From: Phycicoccus sp. HDW14
Lineage (GTDB): Bacteria; Actinomycetota; Actinomycetes; Actinomycetales; Dermatophilaceae
Direction: 5' to 3'
DNA length: 64,000 nucleotides
Assembly: GCF_011383005.1 (NCBI RefSeq)
Contig: NZ_CP049935.1
Span: 1,364,001 to 1,428,000, forward strand
This document shows positions 1 to 11,236 of this stretch, in pieces. The notes under the pieces are model-generated. The model searched no databases, was not told the DNA's origin, and saw only the letters and a program-made list of their open reading frames with translations. The position numbers and the translations under genes are program-made. Every line of letters starts with the position of its first letter. The stretch's first letter is position 1.

Positions 1-2
1 AC

Positions 3-769
3 GCCGACATCCGGCGGGCGTGTGCGGAGCTCGAGGAGGTCGGGGTCGACATCCTCTTCAACTGGGACCACTTCTACCCGCTGCACGGCGAGCCCGACGG
101 TGCGCACTTCGAGTGCTGGACGATGCTCGGCGCCTGGGCCGAGGCCACCGAGCGCGTCGAGATCGGCGCCCTCGTCACGTGCAACAGCTACCGCAACCCG
201 CAGCTGCTCGCCGACATGGCCCGCACCGTCGACCACGTCAGCGCCCGCGACGGCGGCGAGGGCCGGCTCATCCTCGGCATCGGATCAGGATGGTTCCAGC
301 GCGACTACGACGAGTACGGCTACGAGTTCGGCACTGCCGGAGGGCGGCTCGACGCGCTGGCCCGCGACCTCCCGCTCATCGAGGAGCGCTGGGCGAAGCT
401 GAACCCGGCACCGACGCGGAAGATCCCGGTGCTCATCGGGGCGGCGGCGAGAAGAAGACGCTGCGCATCGTCGCGCAGCACGCGGACATCTGGCACGGCT
501 TCGGCGACCCCGACACCATCGCCCACAAGCACGCGGTGCTCGACGACTGGTGCGCGCGGCTCGGCCGAGACCCCGGCGAGATCGAGCGCTCCTCCGGGGT
601 CTCGCCCCGGCCGGGACGCCTCCCCGAGGACGTCGCCGACTACGCGGCCGGGGCCCAGGCCCTGTACGACGTCGGCACGCGACTCTTCACCGTCGGGCTC
701 AACGGTCCCGACTACGACATCGGTCCGCTGCGCGACCTCGTCGCGTGGCGCGACGCGATGCGCGGCTAA
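3..769 (+). CDS. LLM-class F420-dependent oxidoreductase, 5' partial, frameshifted as written
   Basis: The reading frame enters from the left edge, so the start is missing. The first part holds a luciferase-like TIM-barrel segment with the motifs [17 protein letters not shown] and LILGIGSGW. The frame then breaks near position 440. One extra G in the run at 438-441 restores [21 protein letters not shown], the usual continuation of F420-dependent luciferase-like monooxygenases, through to the TAA at 767-769. Family members use reduced F420 or FMN for hydride transfer; the substrate cannot be told. The TAA also forms the start of the likely -10 element of serB. The break is more probably a sequencing error than a real lesion. 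Confidence 0.85.
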   Translation, partial: RHPAGVCGARGGRGRHPLQLGPLLPAARRARRCALRVLDDARRLGRGHRARRDRRPRHVQQLPQPAAARRHGPHRRPRQRPRRRRGPAHPRHRIRMVPARLRRVRLRVRHCRRAARRAGPRPPAHRGALGEAEPGTDAEDPGAHRGGGEKKTLRIVAQHADIWHGFGDPDTIAHKHAVLDDWCARLGRDPGEIERSSGVSPRPGRLPEDVADYAAGAQALYDVGTRLFTVGLNGPDYDIGPLRDLVAWRDAMRG

Positions 770-778
770 CCTGCGGGA
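767..778 (+). promoter_or_regulatory. Likely leaderless promoter (-10) of serB
   Basis: TAACCT at 767-772 is followed by six bases and then the GTG start of serB. This TANNNT-N6-start spacing recurs before several other genes in the window and implies transcription starting at or next to the start codon. No clear -35 is seen. Confidence 0.45.
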
Positions 779-2020
779 GTGCCCTCCCCCGAGTCGCCGC
801 CGATCGCGCCGCCACCCGACCACGAGGCCCGCACCCTCCTCGTCTCGCTCTCCGGTCCCGACCGCCCCGGGGTGACCAAGGCGGTCTTCGAGGCCGCCTC
901 CACGGTCGGCGCCGACGTCCTCGACGTCGAGCAGGTCGTCGTCCGCGGCCACCTCGCGCTCTCGGTGCTGCTCGCCCCCGTCCACGACGAGAACGTGCTC
1001 ACCGACCGGCTGACCCGGGCCGGACAGTCGATGGGGATGCACGTCGCCCTCGTCGCCGGGCGTGGCGACAACCGCCCACGGCGCACCGGGCGAGCGGCCG
1101 TCGTCGTCATGGCCGCTCCGCTGGAGACCCGGCACGTCGCTGCCGTCGCGACGGCCGTCGCCGGACACGGGGCCAACATCGACCGCATCCGGCGCCTGTC
1201 GAGGTGGCCGGTCACGACCGTCGAGCTCGACGTGTCCGGTGCCGACGTGCCGGCACTGCGCCGGGACCTCGCGCTCGTCTCGGCGAGCACAGGGTGCGAC
1301 GTCGCGGTGGCCCCGGCCGGGCTCGCCCGACGCGGCGGCCGGCTCGTCGTCATGGACGTCGACTCCACGCTCATCCAGGACGAGGTCATCGAGCTGATCG
1401 CCGAGCACGCGGGAACGGCGGCCGAGGTCGCCGCCGTCACCGAACGGGCGATGCGCGGCGAGCTCGACTTCGCCGAGAGCCTGCACGCGCGGGTCGCGAC
1501 GCTGGCCGGGCTGCCCGTCTCGGTGCTCGACGAGGTGCGGGCGGCCGTGCGGCTCACCCCGGGGGCCCGCACGCTGGTCCGGACCTTGAAGTCGCTCGGG
1601 TTCACCGTCGCGCTGGTCTCCGGCGGGTTCGCCGAGGTGGTCGAGGCGGTGGGCGCCGACCTCGGCGTCGACCACGTGCGCGCCAACCGGCTCGAGGTGG
1701 TCGACGGCGTGCTCACCGGACGGGTCGTCGGCGAGGTGGTCGACCGGGCCGGGAAGGCCGCCGCCCTGCGCGAGTTCGCGGCGCTCGAGGGGCTGCCCCT
1801 CTCCCGCACCGTGGCCATCGGGGACGGGGCGAACGACCTCGACATGCTCGGTGCCGCCGGCCTCGGCGTCGCCTTCAACGCCAAGCCGGTGGTGCGCGAG
1901 CAGGCCGACACCTCGGTCAACGTGCCCTACCTCGACACGGTGCTCTTCCTCCTCGGCGTCAGCCGCGAGGAGATCGAGGACGCCGAGACGGCCGAGCCGG
2001 TCGGACCGCCCGGGACCTGA
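779..2020 (+). CDS. serB: Phosphoserine phosphatase SerB
   Basis: It dephosphorylates phosphoserine in the last step of serine synthesis, in the cytoplasm. The 413-aa protein has two N-terminal ACT-like regions (about residues 18-95 and 106-175), as in actinobacterial SerB2. These are followed by a HAD phosphatase domain. HAD motif I is DVDST with its nucleophile Asp at about residue 193, motif II lies in [10 protein letters not shown], and motif III/IV is GDGAND at about 348-353. The ACT domains suggest allosteric feedback by an amino acid, known for the family but not shown here. A GTG start at 779 is supported by the -10-like TAACCT six bases upstream. It ends three bases from convergent fabI. 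Confidence 0.95.
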   Translation: MPSPESPPIAPPPDHEARTLLVSLSGPDRPGVTKAVFEAASTVGADVLDVEQVVVRGHLALSVLLAPVHDENVLTDRLTRAGQSMGMHVALVAGRGDNRPRRTGRAAVVVMAAPLETRHVAAVATAVAGHGANIDRIRRLSRWPVTTVELDVSGADVPALRRDLALVSASTGCDVAVAPAGLARRGGRLVVMDVDSTLIQDEVIELIAEHAGTAAEVAAVTERAMRGELDFAESLHARVATLAGLPVSVLDEVRAAVRLTPGARTLVRTLKSLGFTVALVSGGFAEVVEAVGADLGVDHVRANRLEVVDGVLTGRVVGEVVDRAGKAAALREFAALEGLPLSRTVAIGDGANDLDMLGAAGLGVAFNAKPVVREQADTSVNVPYLDTVLFLLGVSREEIEDAETAEPVGPPGT

Positions 2021-2023
2021 GAC

Positions 2024-2782
2024 TCAGGCCCCGATGGCGTGGTACCCGCCGTCGACGTGGAGCATCTCGCCGGTCGTCGCGGGGAACCAGTCCGAGAGCA
2101 GCGAGACGCAGGCGCGGGCCGTGGGCACCGCGTCGTTGACGTCCCAGCCGAGCGGGGCCCGGGCGCCCCAGGCCTCCTCGAACTGCTCGAAGCCGGGAAT
2201 CGACTTGGCCGCCGTCGTGCGGATCGGGCCGGCCGCGACGATGTTGCAGCGCACGCCCTTCGGGCCGAGGTCGCGCGCGAGGTACCGGTTCGTCGACTCG
2301 AACGCGGCCTTGGCCACGCCCATCCAGTCGTAGACCGGCCAGGCGAAGCGGGCGTCGAAGGTCAGGCCCACGACGCTGCCGCCGTCGGGCATCAGGGGCA
2401 GCGCGGCCTTGGCCAGGGCGGCCAGGGAGAAGGCCGAGACGTGCACGGCGGTCGAGACGTCCTCCCAGGTGGCCTCGAGGAAGTTGAACGCCCCCTGCGG
2501 GGCGAAGCCGATGGAGTGCAGCACCCCGTCGAGGTGCGGCACGTGCTCGCGCACCCGGTCGGGGAGGGCGGCGAGGTCCTCCTCGTTCGTCACGTCGAGC
2601 TCGATGACCGGCGGCGTCTGCGGGAGCCGCCGGGCGATGGCCGTCGTGATCTTCGTCGTGCGGCCGAACGAGGTCAGCACGACCTCGGCGCCCTGCTCCT
2701 GGGCGATCTTGGCGACGTGGAAGGCGATGGAGGAGTCCATGAGGACCCCCGTGATGAGGAGCTTCTTGCCCTCGAGCAACAT
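2024..2782 (-). CDS. fabI: Enoyl-[acyl-carrier-protein] reductase (NADH), InhA/FabI type
   Basis: It reduces the enoyl-ACP double bond in the last step of each fatty-acid elongation cycle. The 252-aa protein has the atypical nucleotide-binding start ITGVLMDSSIA at residues 10-20, SIGFAP near 90-95, and the active-site Tyr151-x6-Lys158 in YDWMGVAK. This arrangement is typical of InhA/FabI rather than of ordinary SDR enzymes. The C-terminus keeps the substrate-loop region and ends DGGYHAIGA. It lies 61 bases downstream of fabG on the same strand, matching the mycobacterial mabA-inhA order, so the two are probably co-transcribed. Confidence 0.96.
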   Translation of the reverse strand: MLLEGKKLLITGVLMDSSIAFHVAKIAQEQGAEVVLTSFGRTTKITTAIARRLPQTPPVIELDVTNEEDLAALPDRVREHVPHLDGVLHSIGFAPQGAFNFLEATWEDVSTAVHVSAFSLAALAKAALPLMPDGGSVVGLTFDARFAWPVYDWMGVAKAAFESTNRYLARDLGPKGVRCNIVAAGPIRTTAAKSIPGFEQFEEAWGARAPLGWDVNDAVPTARACVSLLSDWFPATTGEMLHVDGGYHAIGA

Positions 2783-2843
2783 GACAGGCCTTTCGGTGGT
2801 GAGGTCGGTCGTGGTGGGGTCGGACGTGGTGTCGTCGTGGGGG

Positions 2844-3575
<732 letters not shown>

Positions 3576-3618
3576 CTACCCGGCGGTAGGTCGGCAGCCC
3601 CGGACGTAGGGTGAGGAG

Positions 3619-3972
3619 GTGCCCACGACCCGCCACCACCCCACCGACGCCCAGTCGGTGACCACGGCCGCGGAGTCGCGCGAGGCCGAGCAGCGGACCC
3701 GGATGCGGCACTACCTCGCGACGATGTCGGTCCGCACGGTGTGCTTCGTCCTCGCCATCGTCGTCCAGGACTGGTACCGGTGGATCTTCGCCGCCGGCGC
3801 CGTCATCCTGCCGTTCATCGCGGTCGTCGCGGTCAACGCCGTGGCGCCGCGGGTGCGGGGTCGGGCCCGGATGGCCACGCCCACCGTCGACGACACCCCG
3901 CTGCTCACCGAGCGGCCGTTCGAGCAGGTGCCGAGCACGGTGAGCCACCGCGAGGACGAGCCCCGGGGCTGA
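3619..3972 (+). CDS. DUF3099 domain membrane protein
   Basis: This 117-aa protein matches the actinobacterial DUF3099 family by its opening pattern QSVTTAAESREAEQRTR. Two adjacent hydrophobic segments follow at about residues 36-54 and 57-76, predicting a two-helix membrane hairpin. The C-terminal tail is polar. The function is unknown. The GTG start at 3619 is preceded by TAGGGT (3607-3612) and a six-base spacer, GAGGAG. That spacer could also act as a ribosome binding site, so leaderless and leadered reading are both possible. It runs divergently from fabG and ends six bases from convergent moaA. Confidence 0.85.
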   Translation: MPTTRHHPTDAQSVTTAAESREAEQRTRMRHYLATMSVRTVCFVLAIVVQDWYRWIFAAGAVILPFIAVVAVNAVAPRVRGRARMATPTVDDTPLLTERPFEQVPSTVSHREDEPRG

Positions 3973-3978
3973 GCCCGC

Positions 3979-4980
3979 TCAGCCGCCGATGGCCGACATC
4001 GGCCGGTCGGGCTGCTCGAAGTCCGGGCGGTCGATGCCGTGGCCGGGCTTCTTGGCCCACATCTCGCCGATGACGAGGTCGGCCAGCTCGGTGTCGGTGG
4101 CCCCGTCGCGCAGCGGCCCCCGCAGGTCGACCTCGGAGCGGGCGAAGAGGCAGTTGCGCAGCTGCCCGTCGGCGGTGAGCCGGACCCGGTCGCACGCGGC
4201 GCAGAAGGGCGCCGTGACGCTGGCGATGACCCCGACCGTCTCGGGGCCGCCGTCGACGTGGAACAGCTCGGCGGGTGCGCTGCCGCGGCCCTCGACGGGC
4301 GTCAGCCGGAACCGCTCGCCGAGCCGCTCGAGGATCTCGGCCTGCGACACCATCTGCGAGCGGTCCCAGGCGTGCTGGGCGTCGAGCGGCATCTGCTCGA
4401 TGAAGCGCAGGGCGTAGCCCCGGTCGAGGCACCAGCGGAGCAGGTCGGCGACGCCGTCGTCGTTGACGCCGCGCATCGCGACGGCGTTGACCTTGACGGG
4501 CGTGAGCCCGGCGTCCGCGGCCGCCTTGAGCCCGGCCGCCACGTCCTCGAAGCGGTCGCGGCGGGTCAGGTCGCGGAACTGCTGCGGGTCGATGGTGTCG
4601 AGGCTGATGTTGACCCGGTCGAGGCCGGCCTCGGCGAGCGGGGCGGCGAGCCGGTCGAGGCCCACGCCGTTGGTCGTCATCGCGATGCGCGGGCGCGGCT
4701 CGAGGGCGGCGATGCCCTGCACGACGTTGACGAGGCTGCGCCGCAGCAGCGGCTCGCCCCCGGTGAGGCGCACGTTGGTGACCCCGAGGCCGACCATGAT
4801 GCGCACGAGCCGGACGAGCTCGTCGTCGTCGAGCATCTCCGGCTTGGCCATCCAGTCCAGGCCCTCGGCCGGCATGCAGTAGGTGCAGCGCAGGTTGCAG
4901 CGGTCGGTGACCGACACGCGCAGGTCACGCCCGACGCGGCCGAAGCGGTCGAGGAGGCGGGGCTCGGGGAGGTCGGTCAT
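3979..4980 (-). CDS. moaA: GTP 3',8-cyclase MoaA (molybdenum cofactor biosynthesis)
   Basis: This radical-SAM enzyme converts GTP to the cyclic precursor used to make molybdopterin. The 333-aa protein has the N-terminal cluster motif Cys28-x3-Cys32-x2-Cys35, a second C-terminal cluster at Cys260, Cys263 and Cys277, and the required Gly-Gly C-terminus. RLTGGEPLLR at about 71-80 is the SAM-binding GGEP motif. No other moa genes lie next to it. The ATG at 4980 is eight bases after the minus-strand -10-like TACGCT. Cluster supply presumably comes from the suf operon in this same window. Confidence 0.95.
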   Translation of the reverse strand: MTDLPEPRLLDRFGRVGRDLRVSVTDRCNLRCTYCMPAEGLDWMAKPEMLDDDELVRLVRIMVGLGVTNVRLTGGEPLLRRSLVNVVQGIAALEPRPRIAMTTNGVGLDRLAAPLAEAGLDRVNISLDTIDPQQFRDLTRRDRFEDVAAGLKAAADAGLTPVKVNAVAMRGVNDDGVADLLRWCLDRGYALRFIEQMPLDAQHAWDRSQMVSQAEILERLGERFRLTPVEGRGSAPAELFHVDGGPETVGVIASVTAPFCAACDRVRLTADGQLRNCLFARSEVDLRGPLRDGATDTELADLVIGEMWAKKPGHGIDRPDFEQPDRPMSAIGG

Positions 4981-5013
4981 AGGGGGACAGCGTACGTCGA
5001 CTAGCGTGGAACG
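4981..5013. promoter_or_regulatory. Divergent moaA / SURF1 promoter region
   Basis: The 33-base gap holds back-to-back -10-like elements: TACGCT on the minus strand (4994-4989, eight bases before the moaA ATG) and TAGCGT on the plus strand (5002-5007, six bases before the SURF1 GTG). Each promoter must use upstream DNA lying inside the other gene. Confidence 0.45.
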
Positions 5014-5802
5014 GTGCTCCGTCGGCTGGTCTCTCCTCGCTGGTTGGGCGCGTTGGTCCTCTCGGCGCTCTTCGCCGTCGCCGCCTACCACCTGGGCTTC
5101 TGGCAGTACCACCGCCACGAGGCCAAGGTCGAGCGCAACGCCCTCCTCGATGCCCACTACCGGGCCGACCCGCTGCCCGTCGCCGACGTCATCACCGGCA
5201 CCGGTGTGGCGCCCGACGCCGAGTGGACCCGGGTCACCGTGCGGGGCACGTACGTCGAGGGTCCGCTCTTCGTCCGCGGCCGCCCGAACGACGGGGCCGT
5301 GGGACTCGAGGTCCTGTGGGCGCTGCGGCCCGCGACCGGCGGCACCGACGTGCTCGTCGACCGCGGCTGGGTGCCGGCCTCGGACCGCGGCGCCAGCGTG
5401 CTGCCGTCGGTGCCGCCCGCACCGACCGGCGAGGTGACCGTGGTCGGCTGGGCCCGCCACGGCGAGGCCTCCCCCGGCAGGGCCCCCGCCGCCGGCCAGA
5501 TCGCCAACCTGTCGGTGCGCGACGCCTCGGTGGCGTTCGGCACCCGCCTGCTGCCGGGGTACGTGCTGCTCGAGTCCGAGGCCGTGCCGGACGGGACGAC
5601 ACCGCCCCGCCCGCAGGCGCTGGCGCCCCCGGACCGCAGCCTCGGGCCGCACCTCGCGTACGCCTACCAGTGGTGGCTCGGGACGATCACCGGCTTCGTC
5701 CTCGTCGGGTTCGGCATCCGCCGCGAGGAGCGGCTGGCCCATCCCGAGAAACACCCGCCGAAACCGAAGAAGGTCCGGATCTGGGACGAGGAGGACGGCT
5801 GA
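5014..5802 (+). CDS. SURF1-family cytochrome oxidase biogenesis protein
   Basis: SURF1 proteins help insert heme a into aa3-type cytochrome oxidase at the membrane. The 262-aa product shows the family layout: an N-terminal membrane helix at about residues 12-28 followed by LGFWQYHRHEAK, a large extracytoplasmic domain with VDRGWVP, and a second helix at about 225-243 in YQWWLGTITGFVLVGFGI. The basic C-terminal tail is cytoplasmic. The GTG start is six bases after TAGCGT, suggesting a leaderless mRNA. ctaA and ctaB elsewhere in the window supply the heme, so a role in oxidase assembly fits. Confidence 0.9.
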   Translation: MLRRLVSPRWLGALVLSALFAVAAYHLGFWQYHRHEAKVERNALLDAHYRADPLPVADVITGTGVAPDAEWTRVTVRGTYVEGPLFVRGRPNDGAVGLEVLWALRPATGGTDVLVDRGWVPASDRGASVLPSVPPAPTGEVTVVGWARHGEASPGRAPAAGQIANLSVRDASVAFGTRLLPGYVLLESEAVPDGTTPPRPQALAPPDRSLGPHLAYAYQWWLGTITGFVLVGFGIRREERLAHPEKHPPKPKKVRIWDEEDG

Positions 5803-5812
5803 GCGGCCCGGC

Positions 5813-7711
5813 TCAGCGCAGGTCGGCCGCCGGGGTGTCGAGGACCTCGCCCAGCTCGTCGTCGAACTGGGTGCGGTACAGCTCCGCGTAGAGGCCGTCG
5901 GCGGCGACCAGCTCGGCGTGCGTGCCGCGCTCGACGATGCGCCCGTCGTCGACGACGAGGATCTGGTCGGCGTGGCGCACCGTGGACAGCCGGTGGGCGA
6001 TGACGAGCGCCGAGCGGTCGCGCAGCGCCTCGTCGAGGGCCCGCTGGAGGGCCTGCTCGGACTCGCTGTCGAGGTGGGCCGTGGCCTCGTCGAGGACGAT
6101 GAGCCCGGGACCCTTGAGCAGGAGCCGGGCGATGGCCAGGCGCTGCTTCTCGCCACCGGAGAGGCGGTGGCCGCGGTCGCCGACGACCGTGTCGAGGCCG
6201 GCGGGCAGCGAGTCGACGAGGGACCACACCTGGGCCGCCCGCAGGGCCGCGACCATCTGCTCCTCGGTGGCGCCAGGGTGGGCGTACTCGAGGTTGGAGC
6301 GGATCGTGTCGTGGAAGAGGTGGGCGTCCTGGGTGACGACCCCGACCGCGTCGTGCAGCGACTCCGTGCCGGCCTGCCGCAGGTCGGTTCCGTTGATGCG
6401 GATCGCACCCGACGTCGGGTCGTAGAGCCTCGCGACGAGCGAGGTGATGGTCGTCTTGCCGGCGCCGCTGGGCCCGACGAGCGCCACGAGGGTGCCGGGC
6501 TCGACGGTGAACGACACGTCGCGCAACACCGGCCCGCTCCCCCGGCGGTCACCGGTGGCGGTCGCCTCGAGCGAGGCCAGTGACACCTCGTCGGCGGACG
6601 GGTAGGAGAAGCCGACGTGGTCGACCTCGACGCGGACAGGGCCCTCGGGCACCGGCACGGCGTCCGGGGCCTCGGCGACGAGCGGCTCGAGGTCGAGCAC
6701 CTCGAAGACCCGCTCGAAGGACACGAGCGCCGTCATGATGTCGACGCGCACGTTGGAGATGGCCGTCAGCGGACCGTAGAGGCGGGCGAGGAGGGCCGTG
6801 AGGGCGATGAGCGTGCCGACGGTGAGGCTGCCGTCGACGGCCATGACACCCCCGAACCCGTAGACCATCGCGGTCGCCAGCGAGGCGATGAGGGTGAGGG
6901 CGACGAAGAACACCGAGCGGTTGACGGCGATGCGCACGCCGATGTCGCGCACCCGCGCCGCGCGCACCGAGTACTCGGTGTCCTCGACGGCCGGGCGTCC
7001 GAAGAGCTTGACGAGCAGGGCACCGGCGACGTTGAAGCGCTCGGTCATCCGGGTGCCGAGGTCGGCGTTCTGCACCATCTGCTCGTGGGCGAGCGACGCG
7101 AGCCGGCGGCCCATGAACCGTGCCGGTACGAGGAAGAACGGCACGAGGACCAGAGCGGCGAGGGTCAGCTGCCACGACAGGAGGGCCATCGCGCCGACGA
7201 TGAGGACGAGGGTGATGGCGTTGCTGACGATGCTCGAGAGCACGGAGGTGAAGGCCTGCTGGGCACCGATGACGTCGTTGCCGAGGCGGGTGACCAGCGC
7301 GCCGGTCTGGGCCCGGGTGAAGAAGGCGACGGGCTGGCGCAGGACGTGCGAGAAGACCTCGGTGCGCAGGTCGTAGATGAGCCCCTCGCCGATGCGCGCC
7401 GAGAACCACCGCTCGACGAGCGTGAGCAGCCCGCCGAGCACGGCGATGGCGGCCACGAGCAGCGAGAGCCGGACGACGACCCCGGAGTCCTTGGGGTAGA
7501 TGCCGTCGTCGATGATCGACTTCAGCAGCAGCGGTGTCGCGACGACGAGCACCGACTCGACGACGACCAGCCCGAGGAACCAGGCGATCGCCACCTTGTA
7601 GGGCCGGGCGTAACCGAGCACGCGCCGGGTGGTGCCCGGCGTGAGCCGGCGCTCCTTGACGCTGGAGTCGCGGCTCAGGCTGTGGAGGGCCTGCCACCCT
7701 TGCATGCTCAC
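5813..7711 (-). CDS. ABC transporter, fused permease and ATP-binding protein (exporter type)
   Basis: This 632-aa half-transporter has an N-terminal six-helix exporter membrane domain (about residues 35-340) and a C-terminal nucleotide-binding domain. The ATPase shows Walker [10 protein letters not shown] near residue 412, the signature LSGGEKQR near 520, Walker B LIVLDEAT near 540 and the H-loop AHRLST near 575. It would act as a homodimer or pair with a partner not seen here. Substrates of such exporters are lipids or drugs and cannot be assigned. A GTG start at 7711 has GGAGA upstream; ATG at 7705 is an alternative. Confidence 0.92.
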   Translation of the reverse strand: MSMQGWQALHSLSRDSSVKERRLTPGTTRRVLGYARPYKVAIAWFLGLVVVESVLVVATPLLLKSIIDDGIYPKDSGVVVRLSLLVAAIAVLGGLLTLVERWFSARIGEGLIYDLRTEVFSHVLRQPVAFFTRAQTGALVTRLGNDVIGAQQAFTSVLSSIVSNAITLVLIVGAMALLSWQLTLAALVLVPFFLVPARFMGRRLASLAHEQMVQNADLGTRMTERFNVAGALLVKLFGRPAVEDTEYSVRAARVRDIGVRIAVNRSVFFVALTLIASLATAMVYGFGGVMAVDGSLTVGTLIALTALLARLYGPLTAISNVRVDIMTALVSFERVFEVLDLEPLVAEAPDAVPVPEGPVRVEVDHVGFSYPSADEVSLASLEATATGDRRGSGPVLRDVSFTVEPGTLVALVGPSGAGKTTITSLVARLYDPTSGAIRINGTDLRQAGTESLHDAVGVVTQDAHLFHDTIRSNLEYAHPGATEEQMVAALRAAQVWSLVDSLPAGLDTVVGDRGHRLSGGEKQRLAIARLLLKGPGLIVLDEATAHLDSESEQALQRALDEALRDRSALVIAHRLSTVRHADQILVVDDGRIVERGTHAELVAADGLYAELYRTQFDDELGEVLDTPAADLR

Positions 7712-7866
7712 CGGTCGTCATCTCCTCGTCGTCGTCGCTCGTCAGTCAACCACCGCGCGCCGACAGGTGTTCCGCAGCCGCGGCGCGCCGTCGTGGGCAG
7801 GCCCTTGTGCCCCGACCCGGCCGCGCCGAGGATGACCGCACCACCCCACCGACGCTGGAGGAACCC

Positions 7867-9251
7867 GTGCCCGAGCCGCTGCGCCACAAGGTCCTGCTCG
7901 ACGAGGACGAGATGCCGACGCGGTGGTACAACCTCGTGGCCGACCTGCCGACCCCTCCCCCGCCGCCGCTGCACCCGGGCACCGGCCAGCCGGTCGGGCC
8001 GGACGACCTCGCCGCGATCTTCCCGATGGACCTCATCGCGCAGGAGGTCACGACCGACCGGTACGTCGACATCCCGGCCGAGGTGCTCGACGTCTACAAG
8101 CTGTGGCGGCCCTCGCCGCTGTTCCGGGCGCACCGCCTCGAGAAGGCGCTCGGCACGCCGGCCCGCATCTACTACAAGTACGAGGGCGTCTCTCCCGCCG
8201 GGTCGCACAAGCCGAACACGGCTGTCCCGCAGGCGTACTACAACGCGAAGGCGGGCATCCGGAAGCTGACGACCGAGACCGGCGCCGGCCAGTGGGGCAC
8301 CTCGCTGGCCTTCGCGTGCGCCCAGTTCGACCTCGAGTGCGAGATCTGGCAGGTGCGCGCCTCCTACGACGCCAAGCCGTACCGCAAGATCATGATGGAG
8401 ACCTTCGGCGGCACGGTGCACCCCAGCCCGTCCGACCTCACCGAGGCCGGACGCGCGATGCTCGCCGCCGACCCCTCCTCCCCCGGCTCGCTCGGCCTGG
8501 CGATCAGCGAGGCCGTCGAGGTCGCCGCGCAGGACCCCACCGCCAACTACGCGCTCGGTTCCGTGCTCAACCACGTGCTGCTGCACCAGACGATCATCGG
8601 CGAGGAGGCCCTGCTCCAGCTCGCGAAGATCGGCGAGAGCGTCGACCTCATCGTCGGCTGCACCGGTGGCGGCTCGAACTTCGGCGGCCTGACCTTCCCG
8701 TTCCTCCGCGAGAAGCTGGCCGCCGGCGGACACGGCCCCGTCATCCGGGCCGTCGAGCCCGCGTCCTGCCCGAGCCTGACCCAGGGCACGTACGCGTACG
8801 ACTTCGGCGACGTCGCCGGCCTCACCCCGCTGCTCAAGATGCACACCCTCGGCCACGACTTCATCCCCGACCCGATCCACGCGGGCGGCCTGCGCTACCA
8901 CGGGATGAGCCCGCTCATCAGCCACCTCTACGACCAGGGGCTCATCGAGGCGACGGCCAAGACGCAGAAGGACTGCTTCGCGGCCGGCGTGCTCTTCGCC
9001 CGCACCGAGGGCATCGTCCCGGCCCCGAGCCGACCCACGCGCTGGCCGCGGCGGTCGAGGAGGCCATCGCGTGCATCGAGACCGGCGAGGAGAAGGTCAT
9101 CCTCACGGCGCTGTGCGGGCACGGGCACCTCGACCTGCCGGCCTACGACGCCTACCTGCGTGGCGACCTCGTCGACCACACGTGGGACGACACCGAGCTC
9201 CAGGAGTCGGTGGCCCGCGCGCTCACGAGGCTGCCCGCCATCCCCGGCTGA
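7867..9251 (+). CDS. trpB: Tryptophan synthase beta-like protein TrpB2, frameshifted as written
   Basis: TrpB-type enzymes condense indole and serine to tryptophan with pyridoxal phosphate. The start [13 protein letters not shown] and the long N-terminal region are typical of the stand-alone TrpB2 group. The PLP lysine is Lys115 in SHKPNTA and the phosphate-binding loop is GGGSN at about 267-271. The frame breaks at the C run 9023-9026; one more C gives [19 protein letters not shown] through to the TGA at 9249. I chose GTG 7867 because GGAGG sits five bases upstream (7857-7861). No trpA is adjacent, so it may salvage indole rather than work in the main trp operon. Confidence 0.9.
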
Positions 9252-9265
9252 GGGACGATGGCCCG

Positions 9266-10159
9266 ATGACGAGCTGGCAGACCGTCGCGGTCCGGGCGTA
9301 CCTGCGCGCGACCCGCAAGAAGCGCTACCGCACCGTCGAGGCCGGCCGGCGCAGCATGGCCGTCGCCCTGCCGGCCGCCCCCGTCCCCGACGAGCTGGTG
9401 CCGCGCACCACGACCGCACCCCTCGCCGGCGGTGAGGTCGTGACGGTGCGACCCGCCGTCGGGGACGCCGGTGGCGCCGGGGAAGCCCCGCCCGGTGCGC
9501 TCGTCTACCTGCACGGTGGCGCGTTCGTCAACGGGATCCAGCCGCAGCACTGGACGCTCGTGGGCCACCTGGCCGACGTGACCGGACGCGAGGTCCACGT
9601 CGCCCGGTACCCGTTGGCCCCGGCCCACGACGTCCGCGACGCACGCACCTACCTCTCGGCCCTGCACGAGCGGCTGGCGCCGGTCGGCTCGCTCCACGTC
9701 CTCGGCGACTCCGCGGGCGGCACCCTCGCCCTCCTCCACGCCCAGGCGCACGCGGGCGAGGGGTCGGTCGCCGGGCTGACGCTCATCGCGCCGTGGCTCG
9801 ACCTGTCGCTCGACAACCCGGCCATCGAGGCCGTCGAGCGCCGCGACCCGTGGCTGACGCGGGCCGGGATGCGGCCGATCGCCAGCCACTGGGCGGCCGG
9901 GGAGCCGCTCCTCGACCCCCGCGTGAGCCCGCTGTACGGCGACCTCTCCGCCCTGCCGCCGACGCTCGTCCTCGTGGGGTCGCGCGACATCTGCCGGCCC
10001 GACTGCGAACGGCTCGTGGCCCTCGCGCCCTCCACGGCCGACCTCACGCTGCACGTCGAGACCGGCTCGCCCCACGACTACCCGCTCCTGCCCACCCCCG
10101 AGGGGCGCCGGGGCCGGGACGCCATCGGCGCCCACGTGCTGCGCACCCTCAGCGGGTGA
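9266..10159 (+). CDS. Alpha/beta hydrolase, HSL-type esterase
   Basis: This 297-aa hydrolase belongs to the hormone-sensitive-lipase-like esterases. The oxyanion-hole motif HGGAF lies near residue 84 and the nucleophile Ser in GDSAGG near 146. The likely acid is the Asp in SRDICRPD near 240, and the base His is in SPHDYP near 270. It lacks a signal peptide, so it is cytoplasmic. The natural ester is unknown. The ATG at 9266 is weakly served by GAGGGA ten bases upstream. The 3' end overlaps the convergent metallophosphoesterase by 11 bases. Confidence 0.88.
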   Translation: MTSWQTVAVRAYLRATRKKRYRTVEAGRRSMAVALPAAPVPDELVPRTTTAPLAGGEVVTVRPAVGDAGGAGEAPPGALVYLHGGAFVNGIQPQHWTLVGHLADVTGREVHVARYPLAPAHDVRDARTYLSALHERLAPVGSLHVLGDSAGGTLALLHAQAHAGEGSVAGLTLIAPWLDLSLDNPAIEAVERRDPWLTRAGMRPIASHWAAGEPLLDPRVSPLYGDLSALPPTLVLVGSRDICRPDCERLVALAPSTADLTLHVETGSPHDYPLLPTPEGRRGRDAIGAHVLRTLSG

Positions 10160-11204
10160 GGGTGACCCGGTCGGTGAAGGTAGACCCGGCGGCCGGGCGG
10201 AACCGGGCGTCGAGGCGCCGGCTCGAGACGTCGACCCCGAGGAAGCCGAACGCGGAGTCGCGGTCGCGCGCGCTGACCGCGGCGAAGTAGCGCGCCTCGG
10301 AGTCGCCCGCGTGCACGTCACGCAGCTCGTGGCCGCCCGTGCCGACCGTGACGAACGTCGTGCCGCCGGAGGCGACGACGCATCCGGAGTCGTAGCGCCC
10401 GGGCACCACGGCCGGGCACGACGGCCCGAGGGCCAGCCGCCTGGTCCGCTGGTACATGTGCTCGTGGCCGGTGACGACGAGGTCGGCCTTCTCGCGCAGG
10501 AGGAGGTTCATCAGGTCGGCGCCGGGGTCGCACGCGTAGACACCGACCGACAGGCACGGCTTGTGCATCCCGACGACCACCCACGGGATGCCGGCGGCGC
10601 GGGCCGAGCGCAGCGCGTCACGGGTCCAGGCGTAGTGGGCGGTCCCGGAGGCGTAGGACCACGGGCCGTCGCCGAAGTCGAGGGCCGGCGAGAGCATCAC
10701 GATGCGGGCGAGCGGGTGCTCGGCCGGGACGTCGACGTAGTACTCGCGGCCGTAGCGCCCCACGAGGCCCGGCAGCCGGTTGGGCAGGCAGGCCTCGAAG
10801 GCGTCGATGTCGCCGTTCGGGCCGTCGTCCTCGTGGTTGCCGGAGACGATCTCGACGGGGTGGTGCTGCCCCACCGCCGCGGCGACCGTGCGGCACCAGG
10901 CCGCCTCTCCCCCGGCGGGTCCGTAGGACAGGTCGCCGACGACGAGCGTGAAGGCGTCACCGTCGGCCCCGATGGCCCGCAGCACGCGCCCGGCGTCCGC
11001 CGAGCCACCGACGTCGCCGAGCACCGAGAAGTGCAGGGTGTCGGGTCGTGGGTGCTGGACGGTCGGGGCCGGCGTGGGGCTGAGCGTCGGGGTGGCCCGG
11101 ACTGCGGGGACGGAGGGGCCGGGCGCCGACGGGGCGTCCGGGGCCGCACAGCCGCCCGCGCCGAGCAGGACGGCGACCCCGGCGGCGAGCACACGACCCC
11201 TCAT
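10149..11204 (-). CDS. Secreted or lipid-anchored metallophosphoesterase
   Basis: The 351-aa protein starts with a signal peptide ending in a lipobox-like GAGGC (Cys19), then a Pro/Thr-rich linker to about residue 55. The calcineurin-like metal motifs follow in order: GDVGG (63-67), GDLSYG (90-95), GNHED (122-126), GMHK (212-215) and GHEHM (246-250). This resembles purple-acid-phosphatase-type enzymes. It would act outside the membrane on a phosphate ester that cannot be named. The ATG at 11204 is seven bases after CATACT, a possible -10. Its 3' end overlaps the esterase gene. Confidence 0.87.
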   Translation of the reverse strand: MRGRVLAAGVAVLLGAGGCAAPDAPSAPGPSVPAVRATPTLSPTPAPTVQHPRPDTLHFSVLGDVGGSADAGRVLRAIGADGDAFTLVVGDLSYGPAGGEAAWCRTVAAAVGQHHPVEIVSGNHEDDGPNGDIDAFEACLPNRLPGLVGRYGREYYVDVPAEHPLARIVMLSPALDFGDGPWSYASGTAHYAWTRDALRSARAAGIPWVVVGMHKPCLSVGVYACDPGADLMNLLLREKADLVVTGHEHMYQRTRRLALGPSCPAVVPGRYDSGCVVASGGTTFVTVGTGGHELRDVHAGDSEARYFAAVSARDRDSAFGFLGVDVSSRRLDARFRPAAGSTFTDRVTLTR

Positions 11205-11236
11205 GGCAAGCAGTATGCGCGCCGCGCGCCGTCCCG